The notes: generated by a model not told the origin, from the sequence alone. Shown: positions 1 through 10,289, counted from the stretch's first letter. The stretch: DNA of 64,000 nucleotides from Psychroflexus salarius (GCF_900129035.1 NZ_FQTW01000010.1:17420-81419); one strand, 5' to 3'. Made by a program: numbers and translations.

Positions 1-90
1 ATAGACTTGGGCTAACTTGTCTTCGAATTTTCTCCAAAACAGCATGTCTTCATACCATTTTAGATAGGTTTTCTTTGTGATCTTTTTCAT
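1..90 (-). CDS. pdhA: Pyruvate dehydrogenase E1 alpha subunit, N-terminal fragment (cut by window edge)
   Basis: The first 30 codons of a minus-strand gene are visible, starting from the ATG at 88-90; the rest lies outside the window. The peptide begins MKKITKKTYLKWYEDMLFW and continues RKFEDKLAQVY, which matches the typical start of flavobacterial E1 alpha of the pyruvate dehydrogenase complex, the thiamine-diphosphate enzyme that decarboxylates pyruvate. Gene order supports the call, because pdhA next to cdd, porV, porU and gldJ is a familiar arrangement in this family. The catalytic part cannot be seen, so the assignment rests on the N-terminus and the context. Confidence 0.8.
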   Translation of the reverse strand, partial: MKKITKKTYLKWYEDMLFWRKFEDKLAQVY

Positions 91-169
91 TAGGCGTTTG
101 TTTCTTTGATTCCAAAAATGAACTACAAAAGTAATATTTTAAAATAGATTTTAAAACCAATATAGGTAT

Positions 170-658
170 TTAAAAATTGAGATATTTATTATCAAAAGCT
201 AGTGGTAATATATCGGCTAATGCATTAACCTTAACCACTTTACCTTTAATTCCCATAAAAAAAATTGAAATTGGTGTATTTTGTTTTTGTTCATATTCAG
301 CGATTGCTTGCCTACAAGCTCCACAAGGCGGTATTGGCTCTTGGTTATCTTGCTGAATTGATGAAGCGCATATAGCAATACTTACAATTTTAGCATCAGG
401 ATAATTAGCACCAGCCCAATAAATAGCAGTTCGCTCGGCACATAAGCCTGAAGGGTAAGATGCATTTTCTTGATTACTCCCTGTAACTACTTTTCCATTA
501 TCTAATAAAATAGCTGCACCAACTTTAAATTTTGAATAAGGTGCATATGCATGATCTCTAACTTCAAGCGCCTGTTGCATTAAATCTTGATGCTGTTTTG
601 ACAATTCATTTAAGCCATCGTAGATTTCAATTTCAGTTTTTAGTGTTTTTTTAATCAT
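170..658 (-). CDS. cdd: Cytidine deaminase
   Basis: Zinc-dependent hydrolase that deaminates cytidine and deoxycytidine to uridine and deoxyuridine in pyrimidine salvage. The zinc site is intact: C73-A-E75 (zinc ligand and proton-shuttle glutamate) followed by P-C112-G-A-C115-R-Q. The length of 162 residues is slightly above the roughly 130-residue homotetrameric form, the excess being an N-terminal extension typical of Bacteroidota members. It lies 79 bases beyond the pdhA start and 89 bases downstream of porV on the same strand, so it may be co-transcribed with porU-porV. Confidence 0.93.
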   Translation of the reverse strand: MIKKTLKTEIEIYDGLNELSKQHQDLMQQALEVRDHAYAPYSKFKVGAAILLDNGKVVTGSNQENASYPSGLCAERTAIYWAGANYPDAKIVSIAICASSIQQDNQEPIPPCGACRQAIAEYEQKQNTPISIFFMGIKGKVVKVNALADILPLAFDNKYLNF

Positions 659-747
659 AAATGAAATTTGGTATCACTAAAATAGACAAAAAAAGCATCA
701 AAATAAATTGATACTTTTTTCATTTATATTATTTGATAATCTTAAGT

Positions 748-1923
748 TTAATATTCATAATAAGCGCCTGAATTAATATTGAAAGTTAAGCCAAACCTTA
801 AAGTACCTTCTAACGGGTTTTGAATAGGAGAAGTAGAAAATAAATAAGAAGCATCTATGGTTATAGATGAATATTTAAAGCCAGCACCAATCGTCATGAA
901 TTTACGAAAGCCTTTTTCTTCAGATTCATTAAAATACCCTAAACGTAAAGCAAAGCTATCTTCGTACCAATATTCAGCACCTAAGGCCCAAGTAAATTCT
1001 TTAAGCTCTTCGCTAAAACCATCTGGCGCATCTGTCCAGGATGAAAATATGGCAGAAAACTCATTTGTATCATTATAATCATTAAGAGCAGCTTGGCTGT
1101 CTGGTGTTAAAACACCATTTTCATCGGTTTCTATTTTAGGAGGCGTTGGCACAAGCAACTTATTAACTTCCGCATAAACGCCAATTACATTAGATGGATC
1201 TAAAATAAAATCAAAACCAACACCAGCACGGAAGTTGGTAGGTAAGAAATTTTCGCCAATATCGTCATCTGTGTAACTAATTTTAGGACCAATGTTACTA
1301 ATACTTAATCCTGCTCGCCATCTACCATTAAAATCTTTATAGACTTCTTCTTCGCTTCTGTAAAACATCGAAATATCTGCCGCAAATGTATTTGCCGCAG
1401 ATGCATCTCCATCTACAGATGAAATACGTAAATCAGAAGATATAAATCGGCCTGTAACTCCCATCGAAAACAAATCGCTTAAACGTAATGAGTAACTTAA
1501 ATCTAAGGCAAATTCGTTGGGACTTTCAATCTGTGGAACTTGATCAGCGGTTTGCCTAAGTTCAACCTCGCCAAGACTGAAGTATTTTAAGCTCGCAGCA
1601 AAAGCACCACTTTCGCTAATTCGATTAAAGTAATTGAGTTGAGCAATGTTAATATCAGTTGCTATATCTCTTAAATAAGGTGTAAATGCTAAAGCTATAC
1701 CTTGCTGATCTTGAGAGAAAGCATATTTTGAAGCATTCCACTGCTGAGAAAAAGCATCAACCCGTGTAGCCACACCTTGATCTCCCAAGCCTGATGCTCT
1801 TGCGTCACCTGAAATCAATAAAAAAGGAACGCCTGTCGCCACGACTCGCCTATCTTCATCCTGAGCGAAAATATTTTGTGCGCCTAAAACTAAAAGTATG
1901 CTAAATAAAAAACTATGTTTCAT
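748..1923 (-). CDS. porV: Type IX secretion system outer-membrane protein PorV (LptO)
   Basis: Outer-membrane beta-barrel of the FadL-like class that binds T9SS cargo leaving the translocon and shuttles it to the PorU sortase. A signal peptide (residues 1-20, cleavage after AQNIFAQ) is followed by the family's early motif VPFLLISGDARASGLGDQGV, then alternating amphipathic strands ending in an aromatic residue near the C-terminus (NSGAYYEY). The length of 391 residues fits the family. It follows porU on the same strand with a 35-base gap, as expected for genes whose products form the attachment complex. Confidence 0.93.
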   Translation of the reverse strand: MKHSFLFSILLVLGAQNIFAQDEDRRVVATGVPFLLISGDARASGLGDQGVATRVDAFSQQWNASKYAFSQDQQGIALAFTPYLRDIATDINIAQLNYFNRISESGAFAASLKYFSLGEVELRQTADQVPQIESPNEFALDLSYSLRLSDLFSMGVTGRFISSDLRISSVDGDASAANTFAADISMFYRSEEEVYKDFNGRWRAGLSISNIGPKISYTDDDIGENFLPTNFRAGVGFDFILDPSNVIGVYAEVNKLLVPTPPKIETDENGVLTPDSQAALNDYNDTNEFSAIFSSWTDAPDGFSEELKEFTWALGAEYWYEDSFALRLGYFNESEEKGFRKFMTIGAGFKYSSITIDASYLFSTSPIQNPLEGTLRFGLTFNINSGAYYEY

Positions 1924-1958
1924 AATATAAATTGAATTGCAAATATAGAGTTATAATT

Positions 1959-4900
1959 TTATTGAAGTATAACGAGTTTTTCGTATTTTTCTTGTTTTTG
2001 ATTTGTAATTGTAGATCTCACAGTTAGTTTATAGATATAAACACCTTTACCGATTTTTTGACCAAAATCATCTAAGCCATTCCAGGTAATATCCTTAGAC
2101 AGAAATCCGCTTGTATTTACCATTTGATTGTGCGTCCAAACAACTTTTCCTGTCACGGTAAATACCTGAACTTGAACTTCTAGCGGCTCAAATGGCCTAT
2201 TGTGATTAAACCAAAACTCAGTATAGTCAATAAAAGGATTTGGATAATTTAAAACATTACTAAGCTGCAACTCATCATTACTACTCACCACAAAATTAAG
2301 GGTTGAAGTAGATGAGTTATTATAAACATCCCAAGCTTTAAAACTTAAAGTATGCGGTCCAGGCTCTAAATCTTTAAGCTGATAGTAAACCTGACCTGAC
2401 TGATAAGTATCTGTTGCGGCCTCGTAGTATTCATTTAAAATGATTGGATTTTCTTCATCACCATCTAATATAGCAACAATGTCATGACCTATTCCGCCAG
2501 CTGTATTAATACCGTTATTATCTTCTAAATTTGCTAAGATAAAGGGATTTGTGTTGGTAATTCCTCCGTCAACAAAATTTTCATCATTCATATAGAGATT
2601 AATTAGTGGTCCTTCTTGATCGTCATCTGCATTTTCATTCAAACCACCAATAGAAATGCTTGTATTGAAACCGCTATACTCATTGAGCGCTTGATTTTGT
2701 AAGGAATAAAAGCTAAATCGTCCTTCACCTTCATCTATTCTGGTGTCTTTAGGTAAAACAAAGTTAAACTCAAATTCGCCATTTGTAACACTCGCTTTTC
2801 CCTTGAATAAAATTTCGCCGAGTGTGGTAAAATCCATTATTAATAGTTCTCCATTTTCAGTAACACCATCATTACCAAGAGTTGAACGTTCTATGCGTTT
2901 ATCAAATAGCGTCAAGGTTACTTCACCATTATAATCATCAATTATTTGACCATTAGGAGAAACCAACTGTCCAGTGACTTTATTTTGGCTTAAAGCCTGT
3001 AGGGTTTCAGAAAACTGTGCAATTGGCTGGTCATTTATTTGTGTAATGTTTACACGAGGTTCGGGCAATGGTAATTTCATTGCAGGGTCACCAATATAGA
3101 ATACGATGCGTTTACCATTACCAGATAAGTTATTTTTTGCTCTCACAACAGACTCAGCAATAGTCTCATCTAAATTGTCATAATCAAATAAAAATGGTGC
3201 AAAGACATTATTAAAAGCAACTCCTGCAGAAACAGTAATTGATCTCGTGGTTGTCACTAAGGCAACCGCACCACCGTTATTATTCCAATAAGTCAGTTCG
3301 CCGCCAGTAACTCTTAGTGGATTATCAAACTTTGTAAAGTCACAAGTAATGGTTACGAATACATTGTAGCGATTAGGATGTGTCCAGTTTTGTGCTTGTG
3401 TTTGCGAAACCAAACGTTCTTGAGCCAAGCCATCTTCACCACCATGTCCAAAATAGTTAACTACAACAGCGCCAACCTCAATAGCATCATTAATTGCCTT
3501 AACAGCTTCAGGGTAACGATCGCCACCAGCTGATGGTTGCTGCTGAAAAGCATCAGCATGTATTTTTTTTACATTAATACTTGGTTTGTTAGCTGATATT
3601 TCATCGCCTAATTGATCTAGCTGAAGTTGCAAATCTTGAAATTCAAATGCTTCATCAACATCATCTGAAATCAAAATAAAATTATTACGCCAAGGCTCAA
3701 GCGCAGCTCTAGACTCATGATCTATAATTTTATTGATTTGAATATTAGCCTGGCTAGGCGTTTCGGCAACTATGCGACCTACGGCAATATCCATTTTTTC
3801 TGAAGCCAACATTAAACCTTCATCAGGATCCATCATGGTATAAAAATCATCAGACATAAAAGAGCTACTCGTATCTGAAAAACTCCCGTAACTTTGGTAA
3901 GTTGGAACTACATTTGTATTTCCGGTAAGGCGATTTTTATAATCGACAGACGTATCGCCTATAAACCCGAGATACTTCAACCTTTTATCAGGACTAGAGG
4001 CGTTTTGGTAAACATAACGCACAAAATTTCTGATAGCACCAATATCTTGTTTACCTGAATTAAATTCTTCATAAATATGTGATAGCTGAACAACCTTTAC
4101 ATTAAGACCATCACGGTTTCTACGGTAATTGGCTAACTTTTCAGCAGCTGAAAGAAAATCACTTCTCGCAATAATTAAATAATCGATATCTTGAAAATTA
4201 CCATTAACTGAATTAAAAATAGTTCCTTTTAAGTTAATCGCGTTGGGATTGACATTTCCAGCTTCAATTCTTGGCGTAAGATAGGTTGAAGTTACTGCGA
4301 CATAGGTCTTAACTTGCCCCATATTGGCTTTGAAACTAAAATTTGAAAGTTCTTGGGCATTTTGAATAGAGGTAACATCGGTAAAGTTGCTAACATCCCA
4401 AATTTGATTGATTTGACTAGCGTTTTCAAATTGATACTGCACAACACCTGGTTGATTTTCTACGATTGGATGGTAAAATTTAAACTGCTCACTAGAACCT
4501 GCTAAGGCACGTTTTGCTTTTACACTTATTAAATCTAGAAAACCTGCCGCACTTGGGTTACCTTGCTTATTGTAGGTCAAACTAATATTAACTTCATCTG
4601 AGTTTGAGTTGAAATTACCAAAAAAATTGCCACCAGTAGCTGTCGAAATTTGGCTATTAGCTGCAAAATTAATCGTGCCAACTTCATTAGAATTTGCACT
4701 GATATTCATAGAACTAGTTAATGCAGAAACTGCTCCAGCATAAACTTTTAACTCGATTGGTTCAGAGCTTATTAAATTCTCAAACTCAAAATTGTAATCA
4801 CGTTGTGTTTCAATATCAAAACGATCGCCAAACCAACGTCTACCAACCAAAGCAAGGCTAACCTCATCAACTTCATAAAATTGCTCTTCCTCAAACTCTG

Positions 4901-5783
4901 TAAGTATTAAACTTGGCGGTTCAGCAGGCTGCGTAAAGCTTAAAACCCGCTTTGGTGAAGTACCATTAATACCAATATAATAGTAAGCACGATCAGCATA
5001 TGCGTTGACAAAGGTTTGACTTGTTTCATTCCACTGTCGAGTTGTTGTCGCATAGAACAAAACATAATCATTAGCGTTAAAAACACCATCACCACCATCG
5101 ACAACTTGAATTGCTAATTTCGGTGGATCAAAAAATTGATTTTCAGAATTTCGAAGTGGAAGCATACCGCCGCCATGACCATAAACATGTATTGAATTTG
5201 AACTTAAATTGTCTAAATCAACACCTAATTGCTCTAAAAAAGCACCAGAAATTCTATGAACACCGTCATCTTCAACATAAAATTTGTACATATTGGAGGT
5301 CGCAAAAACAGAATTACTAATACTAGGTACTGTTTTAGGTGAAGTTCGAGTTGAACTAAATTCAGAGGTCTTTACCAAATCAAAACGCATCAATTTTTTA
5401 AGAACGCCATTTTCCTCAATAATAGGTGGTAAACTTAAATTGAAGAAAGCGGTTTTACCAGCATAACTTATAGAAGTTCTAAAATTATTTTTAGCTTGAT
5501 TAGGCTTAATATGCTGAATTTTATTTTTTGAAATAGGTTGGTAAACTAAGTTGGTAATTTTATAGCTGTTTTGAGATAATTTCCAAGAACGCTCGTATCT
5601 CAATTCTTTTGATGCTGGATTATATGACAAAAATTCTTGACTAAAACCATGTATAATAAATCGACCTTCTTGATCATTGACTAAGTTAACATCCTTCCAA
5701 TTAATTGAAATAGTTTCGGTTTGTGAGTAAGCTAGGTTAAACACAAAAAAAATAGCAAACAAAAACTTAGAATATAATTTCAT
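1959..5783 (-). CDS. porU: Type IX secretion system sortase PorU (C25 gingipain-like peptidase)
   Basis: Cell-surface cysteine peptidase that removes the C-terminal signal of T9SS cargo and attaches the protein to the surface. An N-terminal signal peptide (about residues 1-20) precedes a long beta-rich region and a C25 peptidase domain. The likely catalytic histidine is in NYFGHGGEDG (about residue 778) and the catalytic cysteine in TITCDFTKFDNP (about residue 812). The protein ends in its own T9SS-type C-terminal domain from about residue 1170 (NYPNPFIDYTEFWF, then KGVYIYKLTV). The length of 1274 residues is normal for flavobacterial PorU. It is divergent from gldJ and immediately upstream of porV. 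Confidence 0.95.
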   Translation of the reverse strand: MKLYSKFLFAIFFVFNLAYSQTETISINWKDVNLVNDQEGRFIIHGFSQEFLSYNPASKELRYERSWKLSQNSYKITNLVYQPISKNKIQHIKPNQAKNNFRTSISYAGKTAFFNLSLPPIIEENGVLKKLMRFDLVKTSEFSSTRTSPKTVPSISNSVFATSNMYKFYVEDDGVHRISGAFLEQLGVDLDNLSSNSIHVYGHGGGMLPLRNSENQFFDPPKLAIQVVDGGDGVFNANDYVLFYATTTRQWNETSQTFVNAYADRAYYYIGINGTSPKRVLSFTQPAEPPSLILTEFEEEQFYEVDEVSLALVGRRWFGDRFDIETQRDYNFEFENLISSEPIELKVYAGAVSALTSSMNISANSNEVGTINFAANSQISTATGGNFFGNFNSNSDEVNISLTYNKQGNPSAAGFLDLISVKAKRALAGSSEQFKFYHPIVENQPGVVQYQFENASQINQIWDVSNFTDVTSIQNAQELSNFSFKANMGQVKTYVAVTSTYLTPRIEAGNVNPNAINLKGTIFNSVNGNFQDIDYLIIARSDFLSAAEKLANYRRNRDGLNVKVVQLSHIYEEFNSGKQDIGAIRNFVRYVYQNASSPDKRLKYLGFIGDTSVDYKNRLTGNTNVVPTYQSYGSFSDTSSSFMSDDFYTMMDPDEGLMLASEKMDIAVGRIVAETPSQANIQINKIIDHESRAALEPWRNNFILISDDVDEAFEFQDLQLQLDQLGDEISANKPSINVKKIHADAFQQQPSAGGDRYPEAVKAINDAIEVGAVVVNYFGHGGEDGLAQERLVSQTQAQNWTHPNRYNVFVTITCDFTKFDNPLRVTGGELTYWNNNGGAVALVTTTRSITVSAGVAFNNVFAPFLFDYDNLDETIAESVVRAKNNLSGNGKRIVFYIGDPAMKLPLPEPRVNITQINDQPIAQFSETLQALSQNKVTGQLVSPNGQIIDDYNGEVTLTLFDKRIERSTLGNDGVTENGELLIMDFTTLGEILFKGKASVTNGEFEFNFVLPKDTRIDEGEGRFSFYSLQNQALNEYSGFNTSISIGGLNENADDDQEGPLINLYMNDENFVDGGITNTNPFILANLEDNNGINTAGGIGHDIVAILDGDEENPIILNEYYEAATDTYQSGQVYYQLKDLEPGPHTLSFKAWDVYNNSSTSTLNFVVSSNDELQLSNVLNYPNPFIDYTEFWFNHNRPFEPLEVQVQVFTVTGKVVWTHNQMVNTSGFLSKDITWNGLDDFGQKIGKGVYIYKLTVRSTITNQKQEKYEKLVILQ

Positions 5784-5823
5784 TAATTTTAAAACGTCTT
5801 GTAAATGCTTATAGTATTCAATG

Positions 5824-5857
5824 CAAAATTAATTTTTAAGTGATGTTTTTAAACATC
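5824..5857 (-). promoter_or_regulatory. Candidate promoter of porU-porV with overlapping palindrome
   Basis: On the minus strand TAATTTTG (5824-5831) fits the Bacteroidota -7 consensus TAnnTTTG. A TTTA lies 18 bases upstream as a weak -33 box. This predicts a transcript starting roughly 30-35 bases before the porU ATG. A 7-bp inverted repeat (GATGTTT, spacer TT, AAACATC; 5842-5857) overlaps the -33 position and could be an operator. Confidence 0.4.
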
Positions 5858-5890
5858 TTTTCATTTTTTTTTGATTATAAAAAAATATTC

Positions 5891-5919
5891 TTGTTAATAC
5901 AGCGTTAATTATTATATTG
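5891..5919 (+). promoter_or_regulatory. Candidate promoter of gldJ
   Basis: TTG at 5891-5893, a 19-base spacer, then TATATTG at 5913-5919. This matches the Bacteroidota TTG / TAnnTTTG promoter form with normal spacing and lies 34 bases before the gldJ ATG. Confidence 0.5.
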
Positions 5920-5952
5920 CGAGCCTAAATAGTCAAGTCAAACAAGTTAATT

Positions 5953-7608
5953 ATGAAAATTAAGAATATCCTTAATATTGGTGTTACAGTTTTAGGAGCC
6001 TTTGCTTTAATAAGTTGTAATAATTCAAGAGATTATTCTAGCTCATCTAGAGCCACTGGTTGGGATTTAAGTGGAAAAAAAGGTGGTCTTGAATATAAAA
6101 CAGACTATGAATCTAAAGAGCCTGCTCCAGGCTTAGTTTTTGTTGAAGGTGGAACATTTACAATGGGTCGTGTTCAAGATGATGTAATGCATGATTGGAA
6201 TAATTCACCTACACAACAGCACGTTCAATCTTTTTATATGGATGAAACTGAGGTTACCAATTTAATGTATTTAGAATATTTAAATTACCTTAAAGAAGTT
6301 TATCCACCAAGTGAAGAACGATATGCAAATATTTATAAAGGTGCATTACCAGATACACTTGTTTGGAGAAACCCGCTTGGTTTCTTAGAAAACATGGTTA
6401 ATAATTATTTAAGACACCCTGCTTACCAAAACTATCCAGTTGTTGGTGTTAATTGGATTCAAGCAACAGAATTTAGTAAGTGGCGTACAGACCGTGTTAA
6501 CGAAAAAATTGCAGCTGATGAAGGCTACGTGGCTAGAGATGCCTATAGAAATGCTTCAGCTGAATCTAACTTTACAACTGACACTTATTTAAACGCACCA
6601 TCACAAGTCTATGGTGGAAACGATTCAATTACAAGAGCTGGAAAACAAACTCAGCGTAAATTAAACAGAAAAAATTCTGACTCAACTAATATCTACGTAC
6701 AGAAGAAAGATGGTGTTTTTTATCCTGAATACCGTTTACCTACAGAAGCAGAATGGGAATATGCTGCAGTAGCGCAAACTTCGGTTAGAGATTATAATTC
6801 CTACAAAGGCCGAAAAAAATATCCTTGGGATGGCGAATACACACGTTCAAGTAAGCGTAAAACTTTAGGTGACCAAAAAGCTAATTTTAAACAAGGTGTT
6901 GGTGATTACGGCGGAATTGCAGGCTGGAGTGATGATGGTGCTGATATTACAACTGAAGTTAAATCTTATGAGCCTAACGATTATGGTTTATACGATATGG
7001 CTGGTAATGTTGCGGAATGGGTTGCCGATGTTTACAGACCTAGAGTTGATGTTGAATTTAATGATTTTAATTACTATCGTGGTAACGTTTATACTAAAAA
7101 TGCGATCGGAAAAGATGGTAAAGTTGAAATTTTAGGAGCTGACGATGTCGTTTATGACACTTTAAGTGACGGTAAAATTATCGCTAGAAATTTACCTGGC
7201 GAAATCAAAAAAGTTGGAATTGACGAAAAAGAAACTTACTTGAGAACTAATTTCTCAAGAAGTAACAATAAGAATTTTAGAGATGGTGATAAAGCCTCGT
7301 CAAGATATTTTAAACAATCAGGCAGTAACAATTCTGATAACAAGATGTATAATTCTCCAGAACACGAAGTTACAGCCGCTAATGGTAAACTAGATCGTAA
7401 ATATGATGAATCGAATTCTAGAACTACTCTAATAGATGATAGTGTACGTGTTTATAAAGGTGGCTCTTGGAGAGATCGCGCTTATTGGTTAGATCCTGCA
7501 CAAAGACGCTATTTCCCACAAGATATGGCAACAGATTTTATTGGGTTTAGAAACGCCATGTCTAAAACAGGCTCTAAAACATTTAAAGGTCGAAAAACTA
7601 GAAATTAA
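5953..7608 (+). CDS. gldJ: Gliding motility lipoprotein GldJ
   Basis: Outer-membrane lipoprotein required for gliding and for stability of other Gld proteins in the T9SS motor complex; it is a paralogue of GldK. The signal peptide ends in a lipobox with Cys22 (FALISC). The rest is a formylglycine-generating-enzyme/sulfatase-modifying-factor fold, seen in PGLVFVEGGTFTMG, the TEAEWEYAA motif (about 260), GNVAEWVADVYRP (about 353) and GGSWRDRAYWLDPAQRR followed by IGFRNAMS near the end. The length of 551 residues agrees with GldJ. A strong terminator follows, so murF probably has its own promoter. Confidence 0.95.
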   Translation: MKIKNILNIGVTVLGAFALISCNNSRDYSSSSRATGWDLSGKKGGLEYKTDYESKEPAPGLVFVEGGTFTMGRVQDDVMHDWNNSPTQQHVQSFYMDETEVTNLMYLEYLNYLKEVYPPSEERYANIYKGALPDTLVWRNPLGFLENMVNNYLRHPAYQNYPVVGVNWIQATEFSKWRTDRVNEKIAADEGYVARDAYRNASAESNFTTDTYLNAPSQVYGGNDSITRAGKQTQRKLNRKNSDSTNIYVQKKDGVFYPEYRLPTEAEWEYAAVAQTSVRDYNSYKGRKKYPWDGEYTRSSKRKTLGDQKANFKQGVGDYGGIAGWSDDGADITTEVKSYEPNDYGLYDMAGNVAEWVADVYRPRVDVEFNDFNYYRGNVYTKNAIGKDGKVEILGADDVVYDTLSDGKIIARNLPGEIKKVGIDEKETYLRTNFSRSNNKNFRDGDKASSRYFKQSGSNNSDNKMYNSPEHEVTAANGKLDRKYDESNSRTTLIDDSVRVYKGGSWRDRAYWLDPAQRRYFPQDMATDFIGFRNAMSKTGSKTFKGRKTRN

Positions 7609-7633
7609 TATTGTTTAAACTTATAAATTACTC

Positions 7634-7669
7634 ATAATGCCCTAATTTTGAATTAGGGCATTATTTTTT
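7634..7669 (+). terminator. Intrinsic terminator after gldJ
   Basis: Perfect 14-bp inverted repeat (ATAATGCCCTAATT at 7634-7647 and its complement at 7651-7664) with a 3-base loop, followed by a run of T. It sits between the gldJ stop and the murF start. Confidence 0.9.
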
Positions 7670-7681
7670 ATAACAACCTAT

Positions 7682-8959
7682 ATGGACATAAAGCAACTTC
7701 ATCAACTCTATTTGCAATCATCTGGGATTAGCACAGATACTAGAACACTTAAAAAAAATCAAATCTATTTTGCACTGAAAGGTGAAAACTTTGACGGTAA
7801 TACTTATGCCAAAAAAGCGATTGAAAACGGTGCATTAAAAGCAGTAATCGATGCTGAAAATTACTATCAAAATAATTGTGTTCTTGTAGAAAACACACTA
7901 TCAACCTTACAAAGATTAGCCAATTATCATAGGCGATATCTTAACTTACCAATTATTGCAATTACTGGCAGTAACGGAAAAACTACAACAAAAAAACTGG
8001 TATTAGAAGTCCTTAGTCAAAAATTTAAAGTAGCTGGTACAAAAGGAAATTTAAACAATCACATCGGTGTCCCTTTAACACTTCTGTCATTTGACAGCTC
8101 TATAGAAATTGGCGTTGTAGAAATGGGCGCAAATCACCAAAAAGAAATCGAAGCCCTCTGCAAAATTGCCGAACCTAGCTATGGTTATATTACAAATTTC
8201 GGTAAAGCACATTTAGAAGGATTTGGCGGTGTTGAAGGCGTAATTAAAGGTAAAAGTGAACTTTATGAATTTCTAATAGAAGCCAATAGAAAAATATTTA
8301 TTAATAATGACGATGAAATCCAGATTAACAAAACACTAGATGCCAAGACTTACAGCATAGGCCAAAGCAAACTTTCACATTGTGTTGTATCATTTTTAGA
8401 GGCAAAACCCTACGTGAAAATTGAAGTTGATGGTGTAAAGATTCAAAGCCAACTATTAGGTGAATATAATTTTAAAAATATTTCTGCAGCAGTTGGAATT
8501 GGCAAATACTTTAGCGTTCCAATAAAAAAAATTCAATTTGCAATCGAAAATTTTCAGCCAGAAGCGATGCGGTCAGAGCTCATAACACGAAAAAGTTATC
8601 AAATTATTCTTGATGCTTATAATGCCAATCCTACAAGCATGAAATTAGCAATAGAAAACTTAAATCGTTTTGATTCAAAGAAAAAAGTGGCCATTTTAGG
8701 TGATATGTTTGAGATTGGAGAAAGCAGCTTTAAAGAACATCAGCAATTATTAGCCTATGCCCAATCCCTTCAACTAAACGAAATTTTATTATTAGGTAAA
8801 GAATTTAAAAAAGCTTCAGCTGAATTTAAAAACATAAGGCATTTTGATCGCGTTGAAAGCTTAATTAAGCATCTAAAACAAATCGACTTAACCGATAGTT
8901 CAATCTTAATAAAAGGTTCTAGAGGAATGAAATTAGAAGTCATTACTAATGAAATCTAA
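7682..8959 (+). CDS. murF: UDP-N-acetylmuramoyl-tripeptide--D-alanyl-D-alanine ligase
   Basis: Cytoplasmic Mur ligase that adds D-Ala-D-Ala to UDP-MurNAc-tripeptide, the last soluble step of peptidoglycan precursor synthesis. The N-terminal domain carries STDTRTL and the ATP-binding loop is ITGSNGKTTTKK (residues 94-105). The Mur-family HIGVPLTLL motif follows, then DAYNANPTSM (about residue 314), typical of MurF. The length of 425 residues is normal for Bacteroidota. The end overlaps the MATE gene start by 11 bases, suggesting coupled translation. Confidence 0.95.
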   Translation: MDIKQLHQLYLQSSGISTDTRTLKKNQIYFALKGENFDGNTYAKKAIENGALKAVIDAENYYQNNCVLVENTLSTLQRLANYHRRYLNLPIIAITGSNGKTTTKKLVLEVLSQKFKVAGTKGNLNNHIGVPLTLLSFDSSIEIGVVEMGANHQKEIEALCKIAEPSYGYITNFGKAHLEGFGGVEGVIKGKSELYEFLIEANRKIFINNDDEIQINKTLDAKTYSIGQSKLSHCVVSFLEAKPYVKIEVDGVKIQSQLLGEYNFKNISAAVGIGKYFSVPIKKIQFAIENFQPEAMRSELITRKSYQIILDAYNANPTSMKLAIENLNRFDSKKKVAILGDMFEIGESSFKEHQQLLAYAQSLQLNEILLLGKEFKKASAEFKNIRHFDRVESLIKHLKQIDLTDSSILIKGSRGMKLEVITNEI

Positions 8960-10289
8960 GTCAAAATTACCCAAAGTAAGTTTTTCTGAAATCAATAAAA
9001 TTGCTATACCTGCAATTATAGCTGGGATTGCAGAACCTTTAATTTCACTAACTGACTTAGCTATTATTGGTAATGTAAAAGTCAATGCTGTTGAATCTCT
9101 TGCTGCTGTTGGATTGGTAGGTTCATTTTTATCAGCCTTAATATGGATTCTTGCCCAAACAAAAACAGCAATTTCGGCCTTGGTTTCACAACATTTAGGA
9201 CAAAATAGACTCAATGCTGTTAAAACATTAGTTCCACAAACTTTAGCTCTAAATTTAATACTCAGTCTTATTGTTTATACAATTACCGCTTTTTTTGCTG
9301 AACTCATATTTTCGGCCTATAATGCTGAAGGTCAAATATTAGATTATGCCAAATCTTATTACCGCATAAGAGCACTCGGTTATCCTTTAACCTTAGTCAC
9401 TTTTGCCATTTTTGGAGTGTTTAGAGGCTTACAAAATACACTTTGGGCCATGAAATGCAGTTTAATTGGCGGCCTAGTAAACGTAATTATGAGTTATGTC
9501 TTGGTTTTTGGAATCCCAAACATTATTAAGCCTATGCACCTTGAAGGCGCTGCCATTGCAAGCGTTATTGCTCAGGCTGTAATGCTGGTTTTAGCTTTAT
9601 ATTTTTACTTTAAAAAAACACCTTTTAATTTAAAGATTAGACTCTCACTTAACCCAAATCTAAAACCACTTATAAAAATGAGTGCCAACTTGTTTTTAAG
9701 AACCTTAGCTTTAAATATTGCCATTTATTTTGCTAATGCCTATGCCACAGATTATGGTAAGAATTATATCGCAGCCCAAAGTATTTTAATGAATATATGG
9801 CTGTTTTTTTCATTCTTTATAGATGGCTATGCCAATGCTGGCAATGCCATTGGCGGCAAACTTTTAGGCGAAAAAGCTTATCAAAAACTTTGGCTTTTAA
9901 GCAAAGACATCAGTAAATATGCTGTTATTATCGCAATTAGCCTTGGCTTAGTTTGCGCCCTATTTTATAGTGAAATCGGGTTAATTTTTAATAAAAATCA
10001 AGCTGTATTAGCTGAATTTGAAAAAGTGTTTTGGATTGTACTTCTCATGCAGCCTATTAACGCTATTGCATTCATGTTTGATGGTATTTTTAAAGGCCTT
10101 GGCGAAGCTGTATATTTAAGAAACTTATTACTAGTGGCTACTTTCGGAGGTTTTATCCCAAGTCTTTTAATTGCTGATGCATTCGGGCTTCAACTATACG
10201 GAATTTGGATTGCATTTTTTATATGGATGCTCATCCGAAGTTCAGCGCTTGTCATTCAATTTAAGCAAAAGTATTTAGCTAAAGTTTAA
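8949..10289 (+). CDS. MATE-family multidrug/Na+ antiporter (DinF-like)
   Basis: Inner-membrane protein of the MOP superfamily with about 12 hydrophobic segments across 446 residues. The N-terminal pattern IAIPAIIAGIAEPLISLTDL and the repeated half structure are characteristic of MATE efflux proteins, most like the DinF branch. The predicted role is cation-coupled drug or metabolite export; the substrate cannot be read from sequence. It overlaps the end of murF by 11 bases and is followed after 57 bases by the VWA gene. Confidence 0.88.
   Translation: MKSKSKLPKVSFSEINKIAIPAIIAGIAEPLISLTDLAIIGNVKVNAVESLAAVGLVGSFLSALIWILAQTKTAISALVSQHLGQNRLNAVKTLVPQTLALNLILSLIVYTITAFFAELIFSAYNAEGQILDYAKSYYRIRALGYPLTLVTFAIFGVFRGLQNTLWAMKCSLIGGLVNVIMSYVLVFGIPNIIKPMHLEGAAIASVIAQAVMLVLALYFYFKKTPFNLKIRLSLNPNLKPLIKMSANLFLRTLALNIAIYFANAYATDYGKNYIAAQSILMNIWLFFSFFIDGYANAGNAIGGKLLGEKAYQKLWLLSKDISKYAVIIAISLGLVCALFYSEIGLIFNKNQAVLAEFEKVFWIVLLMQPINAIAFMFDGIFKGLGEAVYLRNLLLVATFGGFIPSLLIADAFGLQLYGIWIAFFIWMLIRSSALVIQFKQKYLAKV

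Noticed and set aside
5111..5466. Plus-strand frames inside porU.
   Set aside because: They are opposite-strand shadows of a well-supported gene; the catalytic motifs are on the minus strand.
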